This document shows, piece after piece, positions 15,496 to 24,482 of a stretch of DNA of 28,449 nt. How positions within the stretch are numbered: position 1 is the first letter of the stretch; every line of letters starts with the position of its first letter. The notes beneath the pieces are model-generated. The model was not told the origin of the DNA. It saw only the letters and a list, made by a program, of their open reading frames with translations, and did not search any database. The stretch covers positions 3,119,073-3,147,521 of the forward strand of contig NZ_JAUDRJ010000003.1 in assembly GCF_030382115.1 (NCBI RefSeq), given 5' to 3'. This stretch comes from Nostoc sp. GT001 (GTDB lineage Bacteria > Cyanobacteriota > Cyanobacteriia > Cyanobacteriales > Nostocaceae). Both the position numbers and the translations under genes were made by a program.

Positions 15496-16502
15496 AAACT
15501 TTGAAGCCACGTTTCTTCTTGTTCAAAAAAATGGTCGATGCCAAAACCAACTGCCCGGTTATTTTGGGATAATTCTGTTACTAGTTGGAGTGCTGCAAGT
15601 CTAGCGATCGCAGTTTCAAATACTGATGAAAATACAGTATCAATTTTATGCTGGTGGCAAAACTTTCTCAGACGAGATGGCGATCCGACTATCCCAGGCT
15701 TGATCACAAAAATCCCTCGCCAACCTTGTTGATAACAAACAGCGAGTTGTTTAAGCGTGGCGACAGATTCATCTAAAGCGATCGCAGTTTTATAACTCGT
15801 ACTCAATTCCAACATCTGCTGAAATTGCTCCACGGGTAGCGGTTGTTCGATAAATTCAATTTCTAGGGGTAGTTCTGGATTTTCCTTGAGATTGTCGCAA
15901 GTCCACAGCCATAAGTTAGCTTCTTCATAACTGAGTCCACCGTTGGCATCTAATCGTAGTTTCGTAGAGGTTGGTAAGGTGTGTATCAATGACTCAAAAA
16001 TTTCTAGTTCATCAGCGATCGCATACACTCCAATTTTCCACTTAAATGTGCGATATCCCTGCTGCCACAAAGTTTCCCATTGATTTAAAGCCGCTTCCCC
16101 AGATGGTAATAAGCCGCTATAGGAGAAGGAGTGAAGCGCAGAGGATAAATTTAAATTCTTCTCCTCTGCTCCCCTGCCCCCCTGCTCCCCTGCTCCCCTG
16201 CTTCCCATCTCCCATGCTGACTCAAAGCCAAATTGACAAGCTGGTAACTCATCTGGGATCGAAAAAATCGTTTCGTCTGTAATTTCTCCTGCGAGTTGGC
16301 GACAAAAATCTAAGGCTTGTTCTAGGGTTTCGGAACCGAACCAACTAATTGGGGCAATTTCTCCCCAGCCAACTTTACCTGATTCATCGGTAAGGCGAAG
16401 AATAATACCTTCACGAATATCCCACTTCCCATGATTGGTAGTTAGCGATCGCAAAAATCTTCGTTGATATGGACGAAATTCAAATCTGTAGTCATTAGTC
16501 AT
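15480..16502 (-). CDS. menC: o-Succinylbenzoate synthase MenC, with repeat insertion
   Basis: An enolase-superfamily enzyme that dehydrates SHCHC to o-succinylbenzoate. Marks in order: GLLPSGEAAL, TFKWKIGVYA (KxK), LRLDANGG, IEFIEQPLPVEQF, AIALDESVATL and FVIKPGIVGSPSR, giving the metal-binding Asp/Glu set and both lysines. Residues about 97-114 (MGSRGAGEQGGRGAEEKN) have no place in the fold and are encoded by octamer tandem repeats at 16166-16205. The insertion keeps the frame. The start ATG at 16502 lies within a heptamer tandem. The 3' end overlaps menE. Confidence 0.94.
   Translation of the reverse strand: MTNDYRFEFRPYQRRFLRSLTTNHGKWDIREGIILRLTDESGKVGWGEIAPISWFGSETLEQALDFCRQLAGEITDETIFSIPDELPACQFGFESAWEMGSRGAGEQGGRGAEEKNLNLSSALHSFSYSGLLPSGEAALNQWETLWQQGYRTFKWKIGVYAIADELEIFESLIHTLPTSTKLRLDANGGLSYEEANLWLWTCDNLKENPELPLEIEFIEQPLPVEQFQQMLELSTSYKTAIALDESVATLKQLAVCYQQGWRGIFVIKPGIVGSPSRLRKFCHQHKIDTVFSSVFETAIARLAALQLVTELSQNNRAVGFGIDHFFEQEETWLQSLWNDL
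16166..16205. repeat. Octamer tandem repeat inside menC
   Basis: Five units of CTGCTCCC (second unit CTGCCCCC, last CTGCTTCC) at 16166-16205. The same motif on the other strand appears in the non-coding stretch at 27338-27372. The array is translated in menC. Confidence 0.85.
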
Positions 16503-16516
16503 TAGTCATTAGTTAT
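16491..16516. repeat. Heptamer tandem at the menC start
   Basis: GTCATTA is repeated three times (16491-16511) followed by GTTATT. On the coding strand this makes three ATGs 7 bp apart (16509, 16502, 16495), each in a different frame. Only the one at 16502 opens menC. Confidence 0.8.
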
Positions 16517-16531
16517 TTTCCCTTGGTTTAA

Positions 16532-16566
16532 ATGCCCAATGCCCCATGCCCCATGCCCCATGCCCA
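16532..16566. repeat. Heptamer tandem repeat between menA and menC
   Basis: Five units of ATGCCC(C/A). It fills most of the short gap between the menA stop and the menC start and touches the menA stop region. Confidence 0.85.
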
Positions 16567-16567
16567 A

Positions 16568-17464
16568 CTAAAGAATAAATCCCAAGCCGAACAACGAGCA
16601 AGCCCAGAAATGCACGGCTACGGCGATGAATTTACAGTTACTAACTTTGTCCGGGTGGTTGTGATTTTCTTGGACATGGCGGCATAATTTGACAGCGAAG
16701 GGTAAACTCACCCAACTCAGCAACGTCCAAGCTGGAGAAATCCCCAATAGCACAAACAGCAAGGTGAGGGGATAAATGCTAGCAGTAAACCAAACTAGGA
16801 CTTGGGCCCCTTTTTGGGTTCCGAGACGGACGATAGGCGATCGCTTACCTGCGGCTATGTCATCCTTAACTTGGTGAAAGTGGGAGCAGAACAAAACTAA
16901 GGTTGTGGCAATCCCGACAATGACTGAGGCTGCTAAACTTGTCATTGACCAAGTTTGGGTTTGGCTGTAGTATGCTGCCTCCACTGCTAAGGGGCCAAAG
17001 GCAAAAAAGCAAAGAATCTCGCCTAAACCCTGATATCCTAAGCGAAAAGGAGGCCCTTGGTACATATAGCCCAAACCACAGCATAGTAGGATGATGCCAA
17101 TCACAGTTAGGTCTTGTTGCCAAAATGCGATCGCTAGTATGCCCAGCAACCCCAAACCTAAACACAAATTTCCTATCCAAAATATTAATGGCTTATTGCC
17201 TGTTAAGTTCACCAGAGAATGGTGCTTATTTTGATCGATACCTGTTTCAGAATCAAACACATCATTACTGATATTTTCCCAGGCAAGAATTAAGATTGCC
17301 GCAGCTACAAAAGTAGAAAATACTACAGCATTGAAAATTTTAGTTTCGGCATAAGCTACTGCTGTTCCTACCCAAATGGGCATAATGGCAACGCTATACA
17401 TTGGCGGTTTAATCGCTGCCATCCATAACTTAGTGTTGGGATATAAAATTTGCTTGGTAGTCAT
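16568..17464 (-). CDS. menA: 1,4-Dihydroxy-2-naphthoate prenyltransferase MenA
   Basis: A 298-residue UbiA-family membrane prenyltransferase that attaches the phytyl chain (in cyanobacteria) to dihydroxynaphthoate to give demethylphylloquinone. The first aspartate motif is NDVFDSETGID near residue 67, and the second site is FHQVKDDIAAGKRSP near residue 200. Seven to nine hydrophobic segments are visible, for example VVFSTFVAAAILILAW and TLLFVLLGISPAWTLLSWV. It is divergent from menF across a 309-bp gap and upstream of menC on the same strand, probably one transcript menA-menC-menE. Confidence 0.96.
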   Translation of the reverse strand: MTTKQILYPNTKLWMAAIKPPMYSVAIMPIWVGTAVAYAETKIFNAVVFSTFVAAAILILAWENISNDVFDSETGIDQNKHHSLVNLTGNKPLIFWIGNLCLGLGLLGILAIAFWQQDLTVIGIILLCCGLGYMYQGPPFRLGYQGLGEILCFFAFGPLAVEAAYYSQTQTWSMTSLAASVIVGIATTLVLFCSHFHQVKDDIAAGKRSPIVRLGTQKGAQVLVWFTASIYPLTLLFVLLGISPAWTLLSWVSLPFAVKLCRHVQENHNHPDKVSNCKFIAVAVHFWACSLFGLGFIL

Positions 17465-17773
17465 CAGTCGTGATTAATTAAATTGCCGGAATATTACTCA
17501 CACTTTAGATTTTATGATTTAAAGAGACGCTAGATATGGGCGATATACAAATAACTGTCACTTTTATGATGGCTTGTTAACCTTGTGTTGTTAACACTCA
17601 CACTTACGTTGCAGTCTCAGTCCAAAACTGTCTTATCATGGTCTGGGAACACCACAAATAAGCCAAACCCTACCCTGGTGAAATAGCAACTTAATATGTT
17701 ACCTGTAAAAATACGACCACGATTAATTACACTTTAGGAAGTTAACTTAAAAAAATTTACTATCGTTAGATCC
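17465..17773. promoter_or_regulatory. Divergent promoter region between menA and menF
   Basis: The only gap from which both menA (minus) and menF (plus) can be transcribed. It contains a small inverted repeat GTGTT-GTT-AACAC near 17586-17598, and no coding frame. I cannot place -10 or -35 boxes with confidence. Confidence 0.4.
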
Positions 17774-19189
17774 ATGACAGTTTCACCATGTCGTAGTAAC
17801 TTGTTTGTAAAGCACAAAGATTTATATCAATTTCTGGTAGCGGTGCAAGAAAAGTGCGTCAAAAATAATTGCAGACAAATTGTCAGTGTCTCCCAAGAAA
17901 TTGATTTAGTTGATCCTTTACTTGTATTAGATAAACTTACACAAGCAAATGAAATAAATTTTTACTTTGAGGACAGAGGTAAAGGAGAAGCGATCGCAGC
18001 AATTGATGCTGTAGCAAAATTACAGATTGATGGCTCAGACCGTTTTAATCAAGCAGAGTATTTTATCAAATCTTGTCTAAAAAATATAATTAATTTTGGT
18101 AACGCAAACCAACCTTTTTCTAGGCCTCACTTTTTTTGTTATTTCAGTTTTTTCGATAAAAATGCCCAAGTAGATTATCCATTTCCATCTGCTACCATTT
18201 TTCTTCCACGTTGGCAAGTAGCTGTAAAAAATCAGCGTTGCATATTAGTAACAAATATAATTATCAATCCAAATGTAAATATTGAAAGATGGTTGGAGAA
18301 AATCCAAAATAAAATTGAATTTATCCAAACTTTAGAAAATCACTCTGCTAATATTGATTATTTTCCTACAAACTTATATAAAAAATCTGTCACCAACTCT
18401 GCTCAATTTAAACGTTCAGTAGTATCTGTTTTGGAAAAAATTCAGTCAACTCATTTAAGTAAGATTGTCCTAGCAGATATATTAGATGTAAAATCAAGTA
18501 ACCACTTTAACTTAGTTAAATCATTAAATAATCTTAGACAAAATCATCCTAATTGTTATATCTTCTCTACAAGTAATGGCAAAGGACAAAATTTTATTGG
18601 TGCAAGTCCAGAAAGATTAATTAGTATTAATAATAAACAGTTAATCACTGATGCTTTAGCTGGTTCTGCGCCACGAGGTAAAACCCCTGCTGAAGATGCA
18701 GCTAATGCCAATCGCTTACTAAATAGTGAAAAAGAAAAGCACGAACATTCCCTAGTACTTGATTTCATTACACAACGACTATGCCAGTTAGGTTTATTAC
18801 CGCAAATATTAGCACCACGACTGCGACAATTATCGAATATCCAGCATTTATGGACACCAATCAGTGCTATGGTTCCCGCTGACATACACCCATTAAAGAT
18901 TGTCGGACAATTGCATCCTACCCCAGCCGTTGCAGGTGCAGCCCAAGATGTAGCTTGTGCCGAAATTCGTCGTTACGAAAGCTTCGAGAGAGGTTTATAT
19001 GCTGCACCTTTAGGTTGGATAGATTCTCAGGGTAACTGTGAGTTTATTGTGGGAATTCGTTCAGCATTAATTGATGGCGATCGCGCGAGATTGTATGCTG
19101 GTGCTGGTATCGTGGCTGGCTCTGATCCTGACAAGGAGTTTGCAGAGGTGCAGCTTAAACTTCAGGCGTTACTGAAAGCATTAGTTTAA
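17774..19189 (+). CDS. menF: Isochorismate synthase MenF
   Basis: A 471-residue chorismate-binding enzyme that turns chorismate into isochorismate, the entry step of the phylloquinone pathway. The C-terminal half carries the family core: IGASPERLISI, DALAGSAPRGKTPAEDA, KEKHEHSLVLDFI, LHPTPAVAGAAQDVA, YESFERGLYAAPLGWID, then CEFIVGIRSALI and LYAGAGIVAGSDPDKEFAEV. The N-terminal 200 residues are less conserved and AT-rich, as usual in cyanobacteria. No pyruvate-lyase partner is nearby, in keeping with a synthase rather than an anthranilate or salicylate enzyme. Confidence 0.95.
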   Translation: MTVSPCRSNLFVKHKDLYQFLVAVQEKCVKNNCRQIVSVSQEIDLVDPLLVLDKLTQANEINFYFEDRGKGEAIAAIDAVAKLQIDGSDRFNQAEYFIKSCLKNIINFGNANQPFSRPHFFCYFSFFDKNAQVDYPFPSATIFLPRWQVAVKNQRCILVTNIIINPNVNIERWLEKIQNKIEFIQTLENHSANIDYFPTNLYKKSVTNSAQFKRSVVSVLEKIQSTHLSKIVLADILDVKSSNHFNLVKSLNNLRQNHPNCYIFSTSNGKGQNFIGASPERLISINNKQLITDALAGSAPRGKTPAEDAANANRLLNSEKEKHEHSLVLDFITQRLCQLGLLPQILAPRLRQLSNIQHLWTPISAMVPADIHPLKIVGQLHPTPAVAGAAQDVACAEIRRYESFERGLYAAPLGWIDSQGNCEFIVGIRSALIDGDRARLYAGAGIVAGSDPDKEFAEVQLKLQALLKALV

Positions 19190-19324
19190 AATTAATTCTT
19201 TAGTAGTTGACCTAGAAAATGCTATTAGCAACAACGTACTAGACAGCAACTTATTGGATAATATGAAAATATTGTGGTTTTTACGAAACCCCTATCAACT
19301 ATAAATTCTAAGGAAATAAGTAAT

Positions 19325-20071
19325 ATGTTAGATATAAAGCTTTCTAAAAGTAGCGAAGAAGAACTTTTCCCGCCTCAAGAGTTTTTTAACGAGCAGTGGA
19401 AACTTTACCAAAAAATACTCGATAACAATTACATGGGACACCGTGAAATTTACTCTACACTGCGCGAGTTGCTGCTTGGACACTTCCAACAACCCTTTAA
19501 GATGCTTGATTTGGGATGCGGCGATGCTAGCTTTACTTCCCAAGCTTTGTTAAATAGCACGATTACTTCCTACCAAGGCATAGACTTATCTATACCTGCA
19601 CTAGAGATTGCTAAGAATAATATGGCAAAGATTCAATGCCACACAACCTTTACCCAAGGAAATATTTCCCAATTTGTTCCTGAATTGATGTCAAGTCAGC
19701 AAAATAGCTTCGATGTCATTTTAAGCTCTTTTGTTCTCCATCATTTAAGCCTTGAAGAAAAGGACTCGATTATTGGTCAGCTTAAGCATCTTCTCACCTC
19801 TAAAGGTGTTTTTATTCTCATTGATGTTGTCCGGAAAGAAGGAGAAGATCGAGAAACCTACCTTAAATGCTATTTAGATAATGTACAAAAGGACTGGTCT
19901 TTAATTACTCCCCAAGAGTATTTAATGTTAGCAAATCATATTTCTTCAAGTGATTTTCCTGAAACTCAGAAAACTCTTGATGAGATTTCACAAACATACA
20001 ATTTTACTCGCTTCGATTGCCTGTATAACAATCCACTCGATGCCACACAATTGTTGTGCTTTTACCGATAA
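19325..20071 (+). CDS. Class I SAM-dependent methyltransferase, substrate unknown
   Basis: ATG 19325 is preceded by AAGGA about 9 nt upstream and gives 248 residues; a GTG at 19274 would add 17. SAM-binding motifs are MLDLGCGDASFTSQAL (motif I), YQGIDLSIPALEIA (acidic loop) and FDVILSSFVLHHL. It follows menF by 135 bp on the same strand. The last phylloquinone step is a methylation, but this protein does not show the usual UbiE/MenG signatures that I can recognise, so I do not assign it to that step. Confidence 0.85.
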   Translation: MLDIKLSKSSEEELFPPQEFFNEQWKLYQKILDNNYMGHREIYSTLRELLLGHFQQPFKMLDLGCGDASFTSQALLNSTITSYQGIDLSIPALEIAKNNMAKIQCHTTFTQGNISQFVPELMSSQQNSFDVILSSFVLHHLSLEEKDSIIGQLKHLLTSKGVFILIDVVRKEGEDRETYLKCYLDNVQKDWSLITPQEYLMLANHISSSDFPETQKTLDEISQTYNFTRFDCLYNNPLDATQLLCFYR

Positions 20072-20104
20072 GCATAAAAGATTGGTGGAATTATTTGTAT
20101 AGAT

Positions 20105-20135
20105 AGCCTCTCTCTTTGTAGAAAAGAGGCTTTAA
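20105..20135 (+). terminator. Candidate terminator between methyltransferase and proA
   Basis: AGCCTCT (20105-20111) and AGAGGCT (20125-20131) form a perfect 7-bp stem followed by TTTAAAT. The T run is short. The two flanking genes converge here, so it may serve either or both. Confidence 0.5.
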
Positions 20136-20207
20136 ATCGTACTTGAAACTCGTCAAATACAATTTAAAATGATTTGTTTTTGCACAATTGCAGAGTTAGA
20201 AATTCAT

Positions 20208-21512
20208 CTAAAAATCCTGATGAGTAAAAGCTTTAGCATTCGCCCCGGTGTAAGTAGCAACGATATGACCATCACCAGTCATTTGATATTTGTATGTCAC
20301 CAATCCTTCCAAACCAACGGGACCGCGGGGAGGCATTTGTTGCGTACTAATTCCTACTTCTGCGCCGAAACCATAGCGGAAACCATCAGCAAATCTGGTA
20401 GAACAATTGTGGAATATATTCGCTGAATTTACTAGTCCAAAGAAAGTTTCCACAGATGTTGGATCTTCAGAGATAATGGCATCGGTATGACGAGAACCAT
20501 ATTCGTTAATATGAGCGATCGCATCTTCTATAGAGTCTACAATCTTAATAGACAAAATAAAATCGCTGTATTCTGTTTCCCAATCTATTTCTGTCGCATT
20601 TGCAATGTTAGGCAAAATTTCCAAGGTGCGTTGATCACCTCTTAATTCCACATGGCGTTCTTGCAAAGCCTCAGCAACTTTTGGTAAAAATTCTCTAGCA
20701 ATTGATTGGTGAACTAGCAAAGTTTCAATTGCATTACAAACAGCAGGATATTGAGCTTTCGCATCTACAGTAATCGGAACGGCTTTAGAAATATCAGCGG
20801 CTTTATCTATATAAAGATGACAAATTCCATCAGCATGACCTAGTACCGGAATACGAGTATTTTCTTGTACAAATCTGACAAAGGAATTAGAACCTCTAGG
20901 AATAATTAAATCTACATATTTATCTAACTTCAAAAGTTCTAGAGTTTCTTCTCTAGTTGTAAGCAACTGTACCGCATCAGGGTTAACAGCAGTTTGAGAT
21001 AATCCCTGTTTAATTGCTTTAACTATCGCTTCACAAGAACGGACAGCTTCCTTTCCACATTTCAGGATTACACCATTTCCCGATTTGATTGCTAAAGAAA
21101 CAATTTGAATCGCCGCCTCTGGACGGGCTTCAAAAATAATCCCCAAAACCCCTAAAGGACAAGTGATGCGCTTCAGAATTAAGCCAGTGTCAAGTTCGCG
21201 GTGAATCTGCACTTTACCAATTGGATCGGCTAGCTTACCAACATCTCGGACTCCAACGATCGCATCTCTTAATTTATGTTCATCTAACTGCAAGCGCTTA
21301 TAAAGCGGTTGGGGAATACCTTCGGCAGTAGCAGCTTTACAATCAGCAACATTTGCTTGTAAAATTTCATCTCTAGCTGATTCTAAAGCTTGAGCGATCG
21401 CCTCAATCGCCTGATTTTTTGCCTCAGTGGAGAGAATCGCTAGCTTACTTGCAGCTTGGCGGGTTTGTCCTGCGATCGCAATTAGGGGAGAAGCTATATC
21501 AAAAATAGTCAT
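20208..21512 (-). CDS. proA: Gamma-glutamyl phosphate reductase ProA
   Basis: A 434-residue NADPH-dependent aldehyde dehydrogenase-fold enzyme that reduces glutamyl-5-phosphate to glutamate semialdehyde in proline synthesis. Marks: [19 protein letters not shown] near 115, [15 protein letters not shown] near 205, the catalytic cysteine in [17 protein letters not shown] near 257, [15 protein letters not shown], and the C-terminal [14 protein letters not shown]. Full length. Its upstream gap holds two copies of AATCGGGTGAA. No proB is adjacent. Confidence 0.97.
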   Translation of the reverse strand: MTIFDIASPLIAIAGQTRQAASKLAILSTEAKNQAIEAIAQALESARDEILQANVADCKAATAEGIPQPLYKRLQLDEHKLRDAIVGVRDVGKLADPIGKVQIHRELDTGLILKRITCPLGVLGIIFEARPEAAIQIVSLAIKSGNGVILKCGKEAVRSCEAIVKAIKQGLSQTAVNPDAVQLLTTREETLELLKLDKYVDLIIPRGSNSFVRFVQENTRIPVLGHADGICHLYIDKAADISKAVPITVDAKAQYPAVCNAIETLLVHQSIAREFLPKVAEALQERHVELRGDQRTLEILPNIANATEIDWETEYSDFILSIKIVDSIEDAIAHINEYGSRHTDAIISEDPTSVETFFGLVNSANIFHNCSTRFADGFRYGFGAEVGISTQQMPPRGPVGLEGLVTYKYQMTGDGHIVATYTGANAKAFTHQDF

Positions 21513-21920
21513 AGTACAAATCTTTACCTTTTCTTCATCTTATCAATCTCAGGTGATGTTCATCATTCGTCTTCCTCCAATCGGGTGAACCGTTTGGGTA
21601 ATCAATAATTACTCTAATCGGGTGAAGCAAGGCTGGGTGGAAAACATTTATTCTCTAAATATCAAACACGGACAAAGAGGTACTAAGTTTACCGCAGCAA
21701 AAATATTATAAGTATTATTACAGTTGTTATTTGAAAGTCTTAAATATGATTTATGCGTTCCCCAGGCTAGAGAGACATAGTAATGTATGTTTCTCTAGTC
21801 TTTTACTTAAGTAAATATTTTATACTGTCATTATTTAAATTTTTACGAAATTGCAGTGACGATCGCTGGATCTATTGAGTATTGATAGATCAAATACCAC
21901 TCCTTTAGTAGGGAGATACT
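21513..21920. promoter_or_regulatory. Divergent intergenic region, proA / M48 protease
   Basis: An exact 11-bp direct repeat AATCGGGTGAA occurs at 21579-21589 and 21616-21626, 37 bp apart, on the proA side. The rest is AT-rich with one GCGATCGT-like site. No coding frame is seen. The repeat could be a regulator site, but I know no matching factor. Confidence 0.4.
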
Positions 21921-23909
21921 ATGTCATTGCAATCTGCATTAGATGCCTTAAACCAAAAACGTTATCAAGAAGCGGTTGAATTACTCGAACAATTCTGCCG
22001 CGATTGCGCTGAACAGAATTCCTCAGATTATCTTTCAGCACAGATGTGGCTGATGAAAGCTTATCAAGCCACAGGCGAAACCGAAAAAGCCAAAGCCCTG
22101 TGTCAAAAGCTAATCATGAGTGAAAATCCACAGGCTCGCAGTTGGGCAGAACAAGCTAGTCAATCCTTGGGTCAAACGCCACCTAAAGCTAGCCAAAAAG
22201 CTGGTCGTGCCGTTACCACTGGGATGAAATTAGCAATGGGGGGAGTGGGTGGTAGTTTGGCGTTAGCTTCTGGTGTCACCATGACCTTGCTGTTTGGCAT
22301 GGTGTTGGCTTTAGGTTTGAGCATAGTATTTATTTTGGGTAACGATAATCCACTCCAAGGATTAGCGATCGCTATTGGTATTACCCTAGTCTTTAATATC
22401 GCCGCCTTTTTCATATCTCCATTCATCATGGACTTAACTCAAGGCTGGCTTTACCAAACTCGCTGGGTAGATTTGGCAGAAGTTGAAACCCTCAGTCCAG
22501 AGACAGCTAAAGTTATTCGCCAAGTCTGTGAGCAGAAAAAGCTAAAAACGCCGCGTTTGGGAATTATTGACGACCAAAATCCCACGGCTTTTACTTATGG
22601 TTCATTGCCGAACAGCGCCCGTTTAGTCGTCAGTCAGGGACTTTTCACATACCTCGATGACGATGAAGTTGCTACCGTTTACGCTCACGAACTGGGGCAC
22701 ATCGTCCACTGGGACTTTGCAGTGATGACAGTAGCTTCTACCTTAGTGCAAATTTGTTACTTGATTTACAGCACAGCCAGAAGATTTGGGCGTGGCGGTG
22801 GCGATAGCAAAATCAAAGATGCGATGCAAACTGCTGCCCTAGTTGCTTACGTGTTTTATGTCATCGGTACTTATCTAGTGCTGTACCTCTCCCGCACACG
22901 AGAATACTTTGCCGACCACTTTGCAGCCGAAAGTACAGGTAATCCCAATGGATTATCCCGCGCTTTGGTGAAGATTGCCTACGGAATTTTAGAAGAAGGT
23001 TCGCGGACACAAGAACCCAGCCGTTTAATTGAAGGAACTCGCGCCTTGGGTATCTATGACCATAAAGCCGCCGCTTCCACAGGAACCGCTTACCGCATTA
23101 CATCCGATACTCAAAAAGTTGGTCGCGTCTTTCTGTGGGATATGTTTAACCCTTGGGGTTGGTGGATGGAGTTAAATTCAACTCATCCCTTGACAGGCAA
23201 GCGAGTTCGCGCATTGAGCAACTATGCCGAACAATTGGGTTTACCGACTGAGTTTGATATGGGGCGAGTTATTGGAGAAGGTAAAACTCTTAATAAAAGT
23301 AGACTTTACGGCAACTTCTTTTTAGATGTTGTACTTTACGGCGCTGAAACTATTGGTTTCTTTGCTGGCTTGGTAACAGGTGTGATTTTGTTGTCAAGTT
23401 CGCAAAACACAGGTTTAGTACTGGGTGCGCCATTAATTGGCTTAGGGATGGGAATTCTCATCAAAGCCTTGGTGATGTTCCCCGACTACAAACAAGCACC
23501 AGAAACCGATATTCTCACCCTGATGTCAGACCCTTATGCCAGTCCATTACGCGGACAACCTGCAAAACTGGAAGGTCAACTTATTGGCCGTGGCGACGCT
23601 GGTTATAAATTTGGTTCCGATTTAAAAATTCAAGATCGTAGCGGAATGCTTTATCTGCATTACGCCTCACGCTTTGGCCCTATTGGCAATTTTCTGTTTG
23701 GGATGAAGCGAGTCCAAAGCTTGATTGGCGAACAAGTTGGCGCTGTGGGTTGGTTCCGTCGAGGTGTTGCGCCTTGGATGGATTTAATTCAACTCCAGAG
23801 TAAAAATGGCACCATCGTCAACAGTTACCATCGCTTTTGGTCATTCATCCTTGGCGGTGGATCGATTATCCTGGGAGTGGTCTTGACTATGTTTTTGAGC
23901 CGCAGCTAG
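21921..23909 (+). CDS. Membrane zinc metalloprotease, TPR-M48 (HtpX-like)
   Basis: 662 residues, start ATG 21921 behind GGGAGA. Residues 1-90 form a TPR-like helical domain (MSLQSALDALNQKRYQEAVE, later YQATGETEKAKAL). Two or three membrane segments at about 110-175 follow. The M48 peptidase domain has the zinc motif YAHELGHIVHW near 254-264 and the third ligand in TREYFADHFAAEST near 325-338. Two more hydrophobic segments lie near 480-515 and one at the very end. The segment between the last ones (LEGQLIGRGDAGYKFGSDLK) is a soluble domain of unknown role. Such proteins act in membrane protein quality control. A terminator follows. Confidence 0.92.
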   Translation: MSLQSALDALNQKRYQEAVELLEQFCRDCAEQNSSDYLSAQMWLMKAYQATGETEKAKALCQKLIMSENPQARSWAEQASQSLGQTPPKASQKAGRAVTTGMKLAMGGVGGSLALASGVTMTLLFGMVLALGLSIVFILGNDNPLQGLAIAIGITLVFNIAAFFISPFIMDLTQGWLYQTRWVDLAEVETLSPETAKVIRQVCEQKKLKTPRLGIIDDQNPTAFTYGSLPNSARLVVSQGLFTYLDDDEVATVYAHELGHIVHWDFAVMTVASTLVQICYLIYSTARRFGRGGGDSKIKDAMQTAALVAYVFYVIGTYLVLYLSRTREYFADHFAAESTGNPNGLSRALVKIAYGILEEGSRTQEPSRLIEGTRALGIYDHKAAASTGTAYRITSDTQKVGRVFLWDMFNPWGWWMELNSTHPLTGKRVRALSNYAEQLGLPTEFDMGRVIGEGKTLNKSRLYGNFFLDVVLYGAETIGFFAGLVTGVILLSSSQNTGLVLGAPLIGLGMGILIKALVMFPDYKQAPETDILTLMSDPYASPLRGQPAKLEGQLIGRGDAGYKFGSDLKIQDRSGMLYLHYASRFGPIGNFLFGMKRVQSLIGEQVGAVGWFRRGVAPWMDLIQLQSKNGTIVNSYHRFWSFILGGGSIILGVVLTMFLSRS

Positions 23910-23967
23910 CAAAGTTTCTAGGCTGCTGTCGAAGCATTTCTCAGTCCATCCAAGCTTTAATTTCTCA

Positions 23968-23998
23968 GGAGGTAGTTAGTAACTGCCTCCGTTTTTTA
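23968..23998 (+). terminator. Intrinsic terminator of the M48 protease gene
   Basis: GGAGGTAGTT (23968-23977) pairs with AACTGCCTCC (23981-23990) with one G-U pair and a 3-nt loop, followed by GTTTTTTA. Confidence 0.85.
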
Positions 23999-24012
23999 TG
24001 GAAGGGGGCAGT

Positions 24013-24047
24013 GTTTCGACTACGCGGCAGTTGAGCGTAGTCGAAAC
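24013..24047. repeat. Perfect inverted repeat GTTTCGACTACGC
   Basis: GTTTCGACTACGC (24013-24025) and GCGTAGTCGAAAC (24035-24047) are exact complements around a 9-nt loop. It follows directly after the protease terminator and looks like one of the small dispersed palindromes of Nostoc genomes. Confidence 0.75.
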
Positions 24048-24060
24048 CCAACCGCATTTG

Positions 24061-24192
24061 TTATTTCGGTTCCTCAAAAGCTTCTGCTGTTAGCTCTTGC
24101 TGTGAATACGGCTAACTTGTAGTCCTTTGCACTAATGCCCTTACCCGTGAGCGCAATGTCTCTATTTGTTGACTGAAATCGTCTACATCCAT
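24061..24192 (-). pseudogene. Remnant of a histidine-kinase N-terminus
   Basis: On the minus strand the ATG at 24192 opens MDVDDFSQQIETLRSRVRAL, then VQRTTS and a TAG, and the same frame goes on as PYSQQELTAEAFEE to a TAA. This resembles the coiled-coil start of PAS-type sensor kinases in Nostoc. With one internal stop and no kinase downstream it looks like a decayed fragment. The call rests on memory of that family. Confidence 0.4.
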
Positions 24193-24482
24193 GTTGCTCA
24201 CTTTGCAAAGACTAAGAAGCGTAAGTTAGATACAATATTTGGCAATTATAAATAAATCTATAATTACACTAAAAGCTGAACTCAAAACTATTGCTCAAAA
24301 GATAGAGGTTTGTCTTGACAACGCGAGTTCTACAAAGTGAATTAGACACAATATAGCTGTCTCAACCTCTAATTCTGATCCTAAAATAAAGAATTCATAA
24401 AGAAATCCACCTAGAATGCTGTACAGCAACAAACATAATAAGTAGATTTAAAAAAATTTTTTTATAACTTTAGGAGGGCCTG
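24193..24482. other. Upstream region of the aldehyde dehydrogenase gene
   Basis: AT-rich and without a coding frame. It contains a strong Shine-Dalgarno, GGAGG at 24473-24477, five bases before the ATG at 24483. No convincing -10/-35 pair was located. Confidence 0.5.

Noticed and set aside
19325..20071. Assigning the methyltransferase as MenG/UbiE
   Set aside because: It lies near menF, but I do not see UbiE-type signatures beyond the general SAM fold.
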